A DNA stretch of 64,000 nt from Mya arenaria (taxonomy: Eukaryota; Mollusca; Bivalvia; Myida; Myidae), in contig NC_069129.1 of assembly GCF_026914265.1 (NCBI RefSeq), forward strand, positions 18,275,945-18,339,944, given 5' to 3'. The notes under the pieces were generated by a model. It searched no databases and was not told the DNA's origin. It was given only the letters and a program-made list of their open reading frames with translations. A program made the position numbers and the translations under genes. Position 1 is the stretch's first letter. Each line of letters begins with the position of its first letter. Positions 1 through 13,628 of the stretch are shown piece after piece.

Positions 1-394
1 TAAAAGAATATTTAATTAAAGTTAAAGTGGTAATTATATATTACCCATGTAAATACGTGTATTTATCAGCTATGATACAAGTAATCATATAAATTCAAGC
101 ATTATTAAAAGGCCGATATTTATTTTAATTAAATTTAATAATTTCCCGAAAATGCCAACCACTAATTTCAATAAATTAAATCTCAATACAACAAGCAATG
201 GGAAATAAGTTTGAATAATTAAATTAGATGTCAAAAAATCATAATCAATAAATAATGTCCTACTATATGTTTATGTGTGGTAAGTGTTATTATAACCAAA
301 ATGATAATTTCTCACAAGTTCAACAAAACCCAACAACAATAGTATCAAGTATTTAATTCCAATTATATTACTATCAATGTCAATAAACACTAGC

Positions 395-652
395 GATTTC
401 AGGCGGGAGGGGGTGCACCCGGCGCCCCTATAAATCATCTTACTTTATCTTTCAATATAGGAGAAGAAAAGTAATAAAATACACAATTTCGGACTAGAAA
501 TTGTTAGAATTGTCTTGGGGAGGGACCCCCAAACACCCATACCAACACCTTATACTAAATAAATTTCGTTTCTGAGGGAGGAACGCAAGTCAAAAGGGTA
601 TGCCCCTTAGTAACTCCCCTTCTTACGTCGAATCCTGGATCCGCCCCTGATA
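395..652. mobile_element. Putative hAT-like MITE
   Basis: The right end reads, on the minus strand, TCAGGGGCGGATCCAGGATT, a terminal sequence seen in many hAT-type non-autonomous elements. The left end is GC-rich (GGCGGGAGGGGGTGCACCC) in an AT-rich setting. The same element sits at about 53552-53823 in the duplicated copy, so it inserted before the duplication. Family assignment is inference. Confidence 0.4.
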
Positions 653-2614
653 AACTAAATCAAATAACCATAAAAGTTCCTACTCAATCAAACAATACAA
701 CTATTAAGGGCCTCTTGATTGTAAGATTTAAATCATTCATAACAAAAAAGCACTGTGTCAATTAATTACGTCAGTTTAAGATAGAAAACCCAAGATTATG
801 AAAATGTTTAATGTGAATTATTAGCAATTTATTTCACAAAATATTTCTCAGAGAATAAGTAATCACAGAACAAATGTCAATCACTTAATGTACAAGTTAT
901 CCAAACCGAAAGCATGCAGTATCGTAAATTACGCAAAGAGTTTATGCAATTTAATCGACGCTATGTTTCGTATGTATAAATAAACCTATCTAATAAATAC
1001 TACGTAGGTAAGAAACACTTATAACTACACACTTTGATACTGATTTGCCAAAAACAAATATGACAAAATAGTTTTCAACTTCGTCCACAAAATCGTAGCG
1101 GTCGCGCTGTTAATGTAAATCGAAAGTCAGACTGCGGTCGCTAAGAAACGTAAGACGTCACAGAACACCTAAGTACATAACGACCAATCGGAATTTATAT
1201 AGTATTCAGCGCCTAATTACGCATTCATACGTCACAGGAAAAAAAACCCCAATCAGAAATCAATATTATCGAGCGTCTTATTACGCATTCATCAACCTCG
1301 ATCAAATTGTCAGAATAGCGTAAAATGTACATAGAAAATCGTACGATGCCAATGAAACAGTTTTGCAGTAATATGATGAACAGTAACAAATCAAGAATGC
1401 AAATTGAGAGTCATAAAAGAGTTTTAGAATCCCCGAAATGCGATAACGCAAATTTTATGACGGCTAATGAAATGAATGAAATGAATAACCGGGACTTAAA
1501 ATTGGAAAATCACGTGTTTAAAATGTAAACAACATATGTATAATGAGGCATTTGTCTACCAAGCAAATTGAAAGGCTCCCAATGAAATCAAATTAAAATA
1601 GGAGATATGGTAATGCCCGAATAGCAGCTTAACACCAATGATTAAGTAGATTTTTTACCAGTCACCCAGTTAGTTATCAGAAATGACAGTTAAATTGACT
1701 GAGAATATCAAAATTAATCCTTATTCAAGAAATTATACATGTAGTGAGATTTTTTTTATTTTGACAATATTATTTCTAGATATATGAATACCGAATAAAT
1801 TACAATACATGATTATATTCACAAATTTAACCTATCTGTTATAGAACGAAAACAAGTTATGTATAGGATTGTCAATTTATAGAATACCTCCAGCTTTTCG
1901 TAACAGAATAAAAGACGTAATGCAATCAATTATGATTGATCTATACTTTAACCCAAAATAGCTTTATAAGTGTCACCTCGGCTCTGACCTTCAAGCCTTG
2001 AATAATAGCAAGCATGTACAGCTTAACAAATAAAGGTTTATTATAGCAGGTTGTCAAAACTTAAGAGATAGAAATAGAAAATGATATTTTTTAACGATTG
2101 AAAAAATATTGATTATCAATTCTAAATTGAAACCTTTTCTTTCAATTCATAGTTTTTTTGCTGCTGGAAACGAAGGATTTTATTGCAAAAACATTCATTT
2201 AAATCAGCTATTTTATATCGCCTTGTGTACAAGACGGTACAGGTTATCTGGTAAAATGTACCTTTAAGTCATGCTTCGGGTTGCCAACCGTCGCAAGGAA
2301 GTAAAATAAACTTATTTGAAAATACATTTAAAGACACAACTCAATTCATGGAAAGCCAGTGGAATACAAAATTATATACAGATAATACTATTGTCTTGTG
2401 AACACGTAATTTATAATTTTTAAAATATTGAGAACAATTGGCTTGTGATTTACGCGATTAGATTGACATCAGCAAGGTTGGAATAACAGATCATTTAGTG
2501 CGTCTTTTGTATCCTTATTAGTGCTTTAGACTTACAATGATCTCAACGGGTTGAACATTGAACTGTGAGTTTTCCATTCTTATTTGTGATTGCTAAGAGG
2601 TGACATTCGTGTTA

Positions 2615-2825
2615 CTTTTTTATCTCGTTAACTCGACTTTTGTATCTCTATAACACGACTCAGTATTTTGTTCAAACGATTAACGTATCTATTAAAAACG
2701 ATTAAGTAACTCGCAACGAGTGTCTCTTTAAACGTTAACGTATCTCGTTAAAACGCCTTAGTGTCTCGTTTAAACAACTTACGCATCTCGTTAAAACGAC
2801 TTACCTACCTCGTAAAACGACATAT
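2615..2825. repeat. Degenerate minisatellite with TCTCGTTAAAACGAC core
   Basis: About seven imperfect units of 25-30 bp built on TCTCGTTTAAACGACTTA-like cores. The core is near-palindromic (GTTTAAAC). The same block is at 56120-56350 in the duplicated copy. Confidence 0.65.
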
Positions 2826-3336
2826 TGGCCAATCAGAATCGCCGTATAATATCATTCGAATTCACGATATTCTAATCATGGCTAAAGCAAAAGATGATCG
2901 GCGACTTTAACCGACGACCACGTATGTCGTTTAAATGGGTTGTCTAGTCGTTTTATCGAGATACTTAAGTGGGTTTAAGGTGTAACTAAGGCGTTCTGAC
3001 GAGGAGAGTAAGTAAAATATAAATTTTCGAACAGTTCTGCGCATGTTTTATCTGCAGTGGCAGTTTTCCATTGAATCGATCGATCCTTATTGACAAAGAA
3101 CGAACACATATGCATCAAAATGCATTAGCTCACATATTCTGAAAACAATGTATAGTTTTGCACTTAAAGGCCTAGTTTAAAGAATGATTGGCATGACAAC
3201 CCCCCTCTGTTCATCTCCTACTAGGGGCCACTTTCCTGTGTATTTGTTTATTGGCTCAGGGCCATTTAGGGCCCATTTATATTAAGATAATTAGAAAATT
3301 AGATTAAGATCAATATAGAGGTTGTTTACTATACAC

Positions 3337-3337
<1 letters not shown>

Positions 3338-3367
<30 letters not shown>

Positions 3368-3380
3368 CGGGGGGGGGGGG
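3338..3380. repeat. Homopolymer tract T30-C-G12
   Basis: A run of 30 T, one C, then 12 G. The duplicated copy lacks it near 56.9 kb. It could be an insertion scar or an unstable assembly position. Confidence 0.8.
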
Positions 3381-3912
3381 TGGTCACTTATAGAAGGATT
3401 AAAGTAGGCCTTTAAGCCTATGACGTCGAAGAATAAGTATAACTTAAGTGAGAAGATTTGGATATTTAACAATGAACACAACATAACTACATGTTATTAA
3501 AGGAATTCACTCAGATTTTGGTTCCAAATATAATTTTCCCGGTAATGCATCTGAACACACTTATGTTATAATTATTTTACTCCTTGATACCAAAATTGTA
3601 GAGAAAATAGAATTAAAGAATACATTAGACACGCTGGTTTCCGTGTGGTGCGAACCAGCACCGGTACTTTCAAAACATATAAAAAAGAAACTTTATTCAC
3701 TCGCTTACAGGGACTCATACTTAACTGACTGAAATTTAAACTTTATTTAAAACATTGCTAGCATCACGGGATACTGTCAATCAACCAATTACGCTACAGT
3801 TTTAAGTTTAAATCGCACAAGTAACGCAAACCAAATTGTGGACTTCATATACGATATTGGAGCACATACGAGTATCATCATTTGTTGAAGGGTTCCAAAT
3901 GTCAGTATCTTA

Positions 3913-4361
3913 GGGCGTTTTTGTTGGTAGTAAACTGGTTTCAGTTTTATATCGGTTTCACGAACTGTGTATTTGTTGTAACAGTTTCAAATAAAACCCG
4001 AACCAGTTTTAATCGTTTTTTAACGAAAACCGAAACTGGTTTTTGAAACTATCGAAACCCCTACCGGAGGCGGTTTCCTCGGTTTGTTCCATCCGAAAAC
4101 TAGTTTAGTGCGAAAACAACATGGCGGAAAATGATCAACCACGTTTGTTGAAACTCAATCGTTTTTATAACAATGGGCAAATGAGCTGAATGAAAAGGGT
4201 TATATTAGTAATTGTGTAGCACAGTAGCTCCGCCATGTTGTTGAAAATGTTCACTTAACCATGCACTTGTTACTTCAAGCAAAACTATCAAAACCGGTTT
4301 CGTAACTGCTGAAACCATTGAAACCAAAACTGAAACTGGTTTGGTGTCAACAAAAACGCCC
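3913..4361. mobile_element. Harbinger-type MITE, 449 bp, TTA target duplication
   Basis: The ends are inverted repeats: GGGCGTTTTTGTTG on the left and its complement on the right, with further inverted similarity inside (ACTGGTTTCAGTTTT and its complement). TTA flanks both sides (3910-3912 and 4362-4364). The duplicated copy of this region has an uninterrupted site with one TTA at 57066-57068, so the insertion is directly visible. A 3-bp TWA duplication is typical of PIF/Harbinger. There is no transposase inside, so it is non-autonomous. Confidence 0.85.
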
Positions 4362-5101
4362 TTAGTTTCAACGCTCCTTATTATTTGCCACACTTATTTC
4401 AGTATTGAAAAGAAAGTCCGTAAAAGTTTTTTACAAACCACGAACGAGTCTCTTGAGGCAAAAAAAAAACACTAACACGAACTGTAAATAGAAAATTAAT
4501 GAACATGTAGAGGTCAGCTATCATCGTCAAATATTCACTTAACCTAACTACATGTACTTTATTTTCTGAGTTGCAAAAACGCTTTATCAAATTCCAATGC
4601 CTTTGCTAATTATCTTTGGTAAAGGAGTATCTTTATAAATATTTCTTTGTTTGCCAATCAAGCGATCATCTACGCTAATTGGCATATTGTTACACGGTAC
4701 CGTAAAATGCGAAATCTGAACACATATTATAAGTTACGGGGTTAGTAGATGACCCGATATGGGATATACGGGGCAAAGGAAATCATATCGAGTGAGAGCG
4801 AAGTGAAGGGGAATTGATATCCCATAGCGTATATATCACGTCGACAACCCGTTTACATGCTTAAATGTTTCATTTATTCATCGGAATCGGAAAATAGACG
4901 CCATTCCGGTACGATATAAATTTGGTGACCCACTATGGAAAAATATGGGGTCACCGCGTGAACAGTCCTGGACCAATGGCGCTGCGTCATTCATGATGGA
5001 GGCGTGATATACACAAATACAGTTTTCCAATTTTCATTTAATGCACCGTGTTTGCACGCTTTCATTAACATTATCTTTTCTTACCAATAGAGAAGGACAT
5101 T

Positions 5102-8100
5102 ATGACATCCCAATTGGACCAAATGGACATGGACCTTGTATCTTCCCAAGAGTCGGTTGGCGAACCATCGCGCAAAAAACCTCGTTTGGACGACAATTAT
5201 TTGAATTATTCTACGTGGGATGCAGATAAAGTTGCTAAAAAGCTTAAGCAAAACGATCTGAAGGAAGCTGCTGAGTGTTTTCGTAGTAAAATAGTCACTT
5301 ATTTTTCTAGCATACTTTGATAATGTTATTTATTTATGCATATGTTTATTAATTTTCTCTTTCACTAAAATACTTAACATGCAATCAATTGATTAGAAAT
5401 GTTTTGTCACGTGATATGTAATGTAAACTAAACTTATCATGTAACAAGAAACAATATGTTTACGTTATTAACGAATATGTTGAAATATATATTTTGAAAT
5501 TTAAACATAAAAAGCCAATTTTAAGTTATAGGCATATGTATAATAAAGTGCGCGCACTTTGACCGATGAAGAAAATGCAAATTTGTCATACAATACATGT
5601 GCTTACATTGATTTTAGATTATTTTAAAACTACTGATATTATAATTTCCAGAGGAAGGTATAACAGGCGATACGTTAATACAGCTTGAAGACAACGATTT
5701 TAAAAAGTTGGGAATCACGTAAGTGATATTTTAAAGACATAATAAGAGATAACATGGATATGTTTTCATATGTTTGAAAATCTGTCACATTTTGAATTTT
5801 ATTCTGAAAATATTTACTCCAACTGACGTTTTTGGTTTTTCATGATATAGGGACTGGAACCAAATAGTGAAATTACGGAAGTTTATTCGGGAAGTAAAGA
5901 CACCTGCTATTCATTTTTTTGGACAAAAGGTAAGCCTCTTGAATTTAAGTTCACTGAGATGTGACAAGAATGGTTTTGTTCTCAAATGTAATCAAATACT
6001 AAAGTACTTCACGTCTTGAGGCTGTGATTCATACTTTTTTGTATGGGAGGGTTGGGGATTGGGGTGCCAGAACAGGAATAATTTTGGAAAAGAACACAAC
6101 AGAAACATGCTCTGTAGCCAAAAGTTTAAACATAAGCCCGTTTTAATGGCACAGGTGTAAACGCCAAAGACATAAAATACAAAAATCACAAACAATAAAC
6201 ATGGAATTACAGCACAAAACTCCATCAACAGCACAGTGCATATATACTATATAAAAATAGGTATGTTTATCAAGGATTATTAGGTACCAAATACCACTTT
6301 AAATACCTGAACTCATTTTCATGTTCACTATTCTATATAGCTTCGCGTGCGCAGGGGTAGGGGGAGACTAGAGGTCATGCTATATTGTATTGGAGGGATT
6401 ATATCGTGTGATGAGGATTGTTAGGGGAGGGTTGGAGAAGTCGGAGGAGGAGGGGCTATAAAAAGGTCAGAAATGCTACAGCCTGTTACCAGAAAACACC
6501 TTTACTTTCCCAATCATATACATTATTGTGCGCGAAGGGGTGGGGAAGTTTGGGGCTCATGCTATACTCTGTTTGAGGAAGGTGTGCCATGTGTGAGGGG
6601 ATGGGGAAGCCGGTGTGTGATGGAGGGGCTGTAAAAAGGTCTCAAATGCTACAGTTAATTACCAATAAACATTTTAATATACATTATTGTGCACGAGATG
6701 GGTGGGGCAGGCTTGGGCTCATACTAAAGTCTGTTTGTGAAGGGTAGGCCGTGTGCGAGGGGTGGGGAAGGGGTTTTGAAAGCGGGCGAGGGAGGGAGGG
6801 GCCACAAAGATGTCTTAAATGCTACAGTTTATTACCAGAAAACACTTTCACTTTCATATACATTTTTGTGCCCGAGGGACGTTTAGCAGTTTGGGGCTAA
6901 TACTATAAACTATGTGTGTAGAGTATGCCGTATGTGAGGGGTTGGGGAAGAGGGTGGGGAAGCCGGAGGGGGAGGGAGGGGCTATACAAATGTCTCAACT
7001 GCTTCAGCTAATTACCGGAGAAGACTTTCACTGTACTAAATAAGCGCATCGAGCACTTTATGAAAATAGCGTTATGCAGGACGCTGAATTCGGATTTCGA
7101 AAAGGGCGCTATATCATAGATTTGATATTTATTCGTTTGTCTTTAGTACAAAAATACTTCAATGTTTAATTATGTATTTCCCTATGTTGTATTTTTCAAT
7201 ATGATGAAATATTTTGATAATATTTATAGAAAAGCATTATTACTGAAATTGTATAAAATAAAGGAGGGATTCAAGGGAAATTAGTAATAAATATAATATG
7301 CTATGTGTCCTTAACATTGAATATGCCATTTGGTAGTAATGCAAGGTCAAAAGAAACTGGAATCATTTATTTCAAATTTTGCGAACGTCTGTTAGATGTT
7401 CGGAAACATACATGTACAGCTAGTGTTTATTTAGAGCTTGGTATATATCAACTTTATACCATAAATTTGGTTAAAATTATCCAATATTGGTTGAAAAATG
7501 TTAATAGTGATAATATCATAATAAGTACTGTATACTTGCAGGCATTATCCGACTACGTAAATGGAAAGAAAAAGTTGGTAGCAAGTGTATAAAACGTTTG
7601 AGTGGTTATGAATTTGCTTTTGTATTTGTTAGCTCTAATGTAATTACTGTGAAATAATTATTGTGTAAATTGAAAACAATAATGATAGAATGCTTTTAGC
7701 TAGATTGGTATGGATCTCTTGATAGACCAGTGTTGATTTTGTAAAAATAATTTACAGTGACATTTAATTATGAGCATTAATAAGATATCTTAAAGAAAGA
7801 CTGTATTAAGAACATTTCTAAGATATATTAGAGAATAGCTGTATAATTTAGTGAAGGCATACACTTTCAGTTCAACATTTATGAATTCAAACGGATAGAT
7901 TAAAACGTTGTCGTAACTGTCATATTTTGTTTTGTTTAATTCAAGAGATATCGAAAATTAATTCCATTGCATACGCATTTTTTCAAGTTTTGATATTATT
8001 CGAAGAATATATTAAACGACAGAAATTTATTTATCCGTCTGTGTACAAGTGCGTAAAGCTATTGAACTAAAAAAGATAATTATCTTTGTTTGTTAAAGAA

Positions 8101-11100
8101 GCTTTAATCTAAGTTGAATGTGTAATTTGTACGTTGCTTCTGTTCGTGCTTAATTTGTTTGTTCACTGTACTATAATATTCATATAGAAATATTACCTAT
8201 TTCATATTTTGTACTACCTGTTTATTGATCATGCCTGTGTTTGTATATTAAAGTAACGAAGATGATTTACTAGGTACAAGTCTTAATACACTATCCGTCT
8301 GTTCTTTTAAAATGACTGTCTAAAATAAAAATCAGTATCAATGGTTTTCAAACGATGGCGAGCATATCGAACAAACAGAAAAAAGAAATGGGTGTCCTGC
8401 ATTAATGCAACATTTTAAAATTCGAAAATGACGTTATTTCATGACGAGCGTTTCAAATTACAAAAATGTATTTAATATTGTACTAACCATCGATGGCAAT
8501 GTTTGAAACTGTCATAACTTTTCAAATTGAATAAAATGAAAAGGAAGGATTTCATGAACTAAAGTATAAGAAGATGCTAAAATTGATAGGATACAAGGAC
8601 TACAAATTATCATACGAACCCCATACCTTAAGAAGACCACATAAGCTGCACATTAATATCTTCCCTTCATTTTCGTGCTTAGGTGTTCAACGACCCAATA
8701 CACGGCCATATAGAACTACATCCACTGTGTGTTAAGATCCTCGACACTCCGGAATTCCAGCGGCTTCGATTCATAAAACAACTCGGCACCTGCTATTTTG
8801 TTTACCCAGGGGCTGCCCACAACAGATTTGAGCATAGCTTGGGGTAAGCTTTTGTGTAAGATATTTCTTAATTTATCATTAAAGCAAAGGTACGTTATCT
8901 GATAGAGGTCTTTTAGTAAGATAATCTGTCAAACTCGTGTAAAAGGGATACATACGCAACAAATCCTAATTCTTTTCAGACGGCTGTAAACTTTTTTCTA
9001 GCACACCGGATTGGCATTTCCGGTGAATTCAGCCGTGCTGGAAAACTCCATCTGGCATCCCCCCATGCCAGATGAGTCACGCACTGTGACGTAATACTTT
9101 TCATTTCTTTTATTTTACACTCTTTGTAACCATAATTATGAGATTTCAATAGATGAGTTCCATAAACATTAACTTCACAAAAATATACATTCAAAACAAA
9201 ACAAAATAACCCTTAAAAGACGTGAAACTGAAGGAACTTCTTGACGTATTCAGTGAATAAAAATTAGTGCGCGTCATGACGCCAGTAAACATCAACGCAC
9301 GCTTTTTGGTGAAAATACAAAAATGCGCCTTTTTATGTATTTTTTCACACAAAAAATGTAATCTAAGGTTTGCTAGAAAAATATCAATCATGTGTTTCCG
9401 TTCCGGATAAAAAAAATCCGACCCTCGGGCACGCTGCGTGGCCAGTAACGAGGCTTGCTGGCAGCGCAGGTGCCCTCGGGTCGGATTTTTTTTATCCGGA
9501 ACGGAAACACATGACAGATATTATTAATCTTCGTGCCCAAACAAACATATTTATCAAATACCGTAAACATTGTACACACAATGTACCGGTTGACTATTTA
9601 AGATACGTTTTTAGAATTTTGTATCAAAACCTTTTTTAGGGTGTGCCATTTAGCAGGTCAACTTCTTCGCGCGATACGCCAACGTCAACCAGAACTGGAC
9701 ATAACAGACGTTGATGTTCTCTGTGTTGAAATAGCAGGCTTGTGTCATGACCTTGGTAGGGATAGACATTTTTAAAAAAGTGGTTATTGTTTTCATACAT
9801 AGATAGTATAGATACTATTTTGGCAAAGCATGCATTGTTATTGTAATATTTTTTAAATAAAATATATGATATGTATTGAAATCCATTTTTGTGTATGATA
9901 TCTACATGTTATGTAAAATGTTTTGTATCATACTTGTTCCAAATGAAACAAGTGTTAACTGCAAGTGTAACTAAACTTAAATTGAACTCTTCTTTGATCA
10001 TAGATATATGATATAACCATTCTTGTTGACCTTGTATATTTAAAGTCATGGCCCTTTTTCACATCTTTTCGATGACACATTCATACCAATTGTGTCACCT
10101 AGTTCCAGTTGGAAGGTAAATCATCTCAAGTTTGATTTCCACTTCTGCTTTTTAAACATTATTTCTTTAAGTTTAAAAGCAAAAAATAATATAGTAGAGC
10201 TCCCAAGCATGACATTTTTAAAATTGTGGTACCGACAAGATACATATTTCATACATCCTTTATTTAACTAGGCACAATATGTATCAGCTCCTGGAATATG
10301 CATTTCTTTTTCAAAAAAATGCTTTTGCAACAGACAAACATTTTAAAGACCTTGACAAATACGCGGTACTTTCATTTAAAACTAGGCATGATTGATAACA
10401 TAGATAGATAAAAAACACCTCTTATAATCATGTGGACTATTTATTAATATGCCATGATAATTAAAACATGTGATAAAACATGAAATTCAATGCAACCATT
10501 ATAAAACAAAATATATGTATACCATTGGTTTCAAGCAACATTATTTCACATGTTTTCAATATGTAAATATTCATATGAAAAGCTACAGAAACACGCTAAA
10601 AGGCGTTCTATTCTAAAATATCTATTCCACCCAATTTAATAAACAAATAGGTGGTTCTTAACATCGTCCTCAAATTAGTTTTAAAAACAACAAATGCTAT
10701 GAATCAAAATTTATATACAACCAATAACAACCTTAATATTTATATAAAACACTACAGAAACAAGCTCAGTGCGAAATACGTAACATAAACCCCGTTTAAT
10801 GGCACATTACCCAAAAGATATATAACATAAAAATAAACAATCACAACAAGAAGCATGGAATTAAAGCATAAAACTCCACAAACAACACAGTACATAATTA
10901 CTATATTAAAAACTAGGTATGTTTATCAAAGATTGTACCGCCTTGGAACGGTCAGTAAAAATTAAATTGTTTTCAGTTTTGATCTTTTTCAAACTGCACT
11001 TTGACGAATGCATGTCTGTTTAATTAAAGATATACAGCATTTGATTATTATATCAATTCCATTAACCCCTGTTTTGTTCAAACAGTTGTCATAAATATTC

Positions 11101-13578
11101 AATGAACAGTCTTTGTCGCAAGGGCCAGCAACACTTCCACACAAATCGGATGATCTAAGATACGTACCAAAGCAGAAGCGCACTTTGTAGACATCTTGTC
11201 TATTTTCATATACAAGCTGTTTTTATTTAAAACTTGGGTTACTATTCTTTCATTTTGAAATATCTTAAAATAATATAATATAAACTTCATGAACAAGCCT
11301 AAAAATTTAAGGAACAAGACACAATGTTAAAGCCCGAAATACATTGAACGAGGGACACTAATCGTGCAGGTACACATCACCTCGATAAAATATCACTAGT
11401 TATAAATGAGATCAAGTACCGTGCATGTGTTCACTTGGATCCATCATACTGTTCATTGCTAACACAAATGGGTTATCAGCATTTTTTTATATGCGAATAA
11501 GCCCTATGCGGCAATCAAAGGATGCAATTGTTTAATATTATGTACTTAACATGCAGCATGAAGATATATCGATAAAGATGTTCCGTTACCTCGTGAAAGA
11601 GAACCAATTGAGGGCAGAATTTGGGAAATACGACCTGAAAAATGATGACATAACCTTCATAGAGGAGATGATCGCCGGGCATAAGCATTGTTGCGAAAAG
11701 GTAAGCTTCAAGTGTAATTTTATTTCTAATCTAACGCATATGCATACTGCTCCCTGTTTCAATTAGCACAATGCTCAATATGCTTTATTCCATCATTCAG
11801 GTATGGTCGCTACAAGGAAGATCAAAGGATAAAAGCTTCTTGTACGAGGTAAATTACGCAACAGCTTATACGATCGTTCATGAATTGTATGGTGATTGTG
11901 ATCGGTGCTGTACACTCTGATTCGAAACTAAACCGATACGTTCAATAAACTAAAATACCCGCGATGATTGGTTTTACGACCCCATTTCTTTGTTTTGGTT
12001 CCATGACAGATCGTTGCCAATAAGCGAAATGGAATTGATGTAGACAAGTGGGACTACTTTGCACGTGACTGCCTCATGCTTGGAATCAGGAACAATTTTG
12101 ACTACACTCGCTTCATACATTTTGCACGTGTTTTGGAAGTAAAGAAGAAAGAAAATAACGAAGTACATACGGAATATCAAATCTGTACTCGAGATAAGGT
12201 AAGTATAACTCAAGTTGTTGTTTTTTAGCCGATTTGTTTTGCCATTTTTAATTATCTGCATTATTAGGACCGTGATTTATAATTATGATAAATACATCCT
12301 AACAACGCTTTAGACCATATATATATATATATATAGGATGATATATGACATGTATATAATATGTTAAAGAGTGAGTTCCTCCAATATAATCTTATCTAAA
12401 AACAAACAGGATTCCGAGACACTATATGACATGTTCCATATACGTCAGACGTTACATCGCATTGCTTATAGCCACAAAACATCGAACATCATTCAAAAAA
12501 TGTAAGTACGTTTGCATTTCCTCTTGAGATTGAGCAGGGGAGGGTTGTTTCGCATATCGGCGAATCTATCAATAGTGTAAAATACATTTAACAAATAAAT
12601 GATGCTGTATTTGTTTACAAATTTGGCTTGCTTACATTTGCTAAATGAATTGAAATTCTTGAATGCATAAATTATTCCTTTTCAGGGTGACTGATGCGTT
12701 CGTAAAAGCCAATGACCATATCAAGTTTGTTGGAGAAAAGGGGTAGGCTATGTCAGCAATTGGTTTTGGTGCAATACTTTCTGCTTAGGATTCAGCCTTT
12801 GAAAAATATATATTTCATTGTCATTGTTACCACACTATATATGAATAAGAAAGGGCAATCATTTAATTAATGAGCAATTACGATTCAGTGTGGAGAAGAA
12901 GATGTCAGAGGCCGTCGATGACATGAAAGCCTTCAGTCAGATGACAGATCACGTGTTCAATCTGATACTAAATTCAACGGACCCAAACCTGAAGGAATCA
13001 AGGGACATTTTAACAAACGTTTTGAAGCGCAAATTGTACAAGTGTGTGGGACAAACACAAGCAAAGGGAGAACAAATGAAAAAAGAGGTTTTGTATATGC
13101 AGTACTTTATTATTCAGGTAGTATGTCTCTATTGTAAATATTAAAATGAAACTGAAGAGTTCAGTGGTGGTCGTAGAAATACCTTGTATTTGATCTGCAG
13201 AGTGGATATCTTTTGTCTAATACGACTTAGTCATTTTGAAAATAGATTACCGCCTTAGGCAGTTCTACGGGGCGTTGATGAGTTTTTTCTTCCAGAAGGT
13301 ATTTATTTAAAAATTAAGTTGCTTGATCTAACACTACTTACAAACATTTCTTGTTTGAATAGGAAGACAAACAACAAATGATCAAAGAGATGCACGAGCA
13401 TATGGACAAAGATGAGTACGAATATTCCCCATTGAAAAGTTTGAGCGACCATGGCATTGTTTTCCTGGTCAGTTTGAATGTATTATTTTGCAATATTAGA
13501 TAACAACAACAACAACAACAACAACAACAATAATAACAAAAACAACACAACAACAACAGCAGTATCAACTACATCATC

Positions 13579-13628
<50 letters not shown>

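Larger units (their letters stand above)
1..5459. repeat. Segmental duplication, copy A (SAMHD1 5' flank and first coding exon)
   Basis: This stretch aligns collinearly with 53.16-60.15 kb: the opening bases match 53182 onward, 1081-1320 matches 54220-54450, 2590-2830 matches 56080-56350, 3730-3910 matches 56920-57068, 4365-4700 matches 57069-57400, and 5013-5459 matches 59703-60155. Copy A extends past the left edge of the window. Short open frames here (for example 1325-1528) are broken or absent in the other copy and look non-coding. Confidence 0.85.

Noticed and set aside
1325-1528. 67-codon Asn/Met-rich open frame upstream of SAMHD1
   Set aside because: The matching stretch in duplication copy B (about 54455-54655) is broken by indels and stops, so the frame is not maintained.
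13338-13568. Minus-strand poly-Cys/Leu open frame
   Set aside because: It arises from the AAC microsatellite and overlaps SAMHD1 exon 13 on the other strand.
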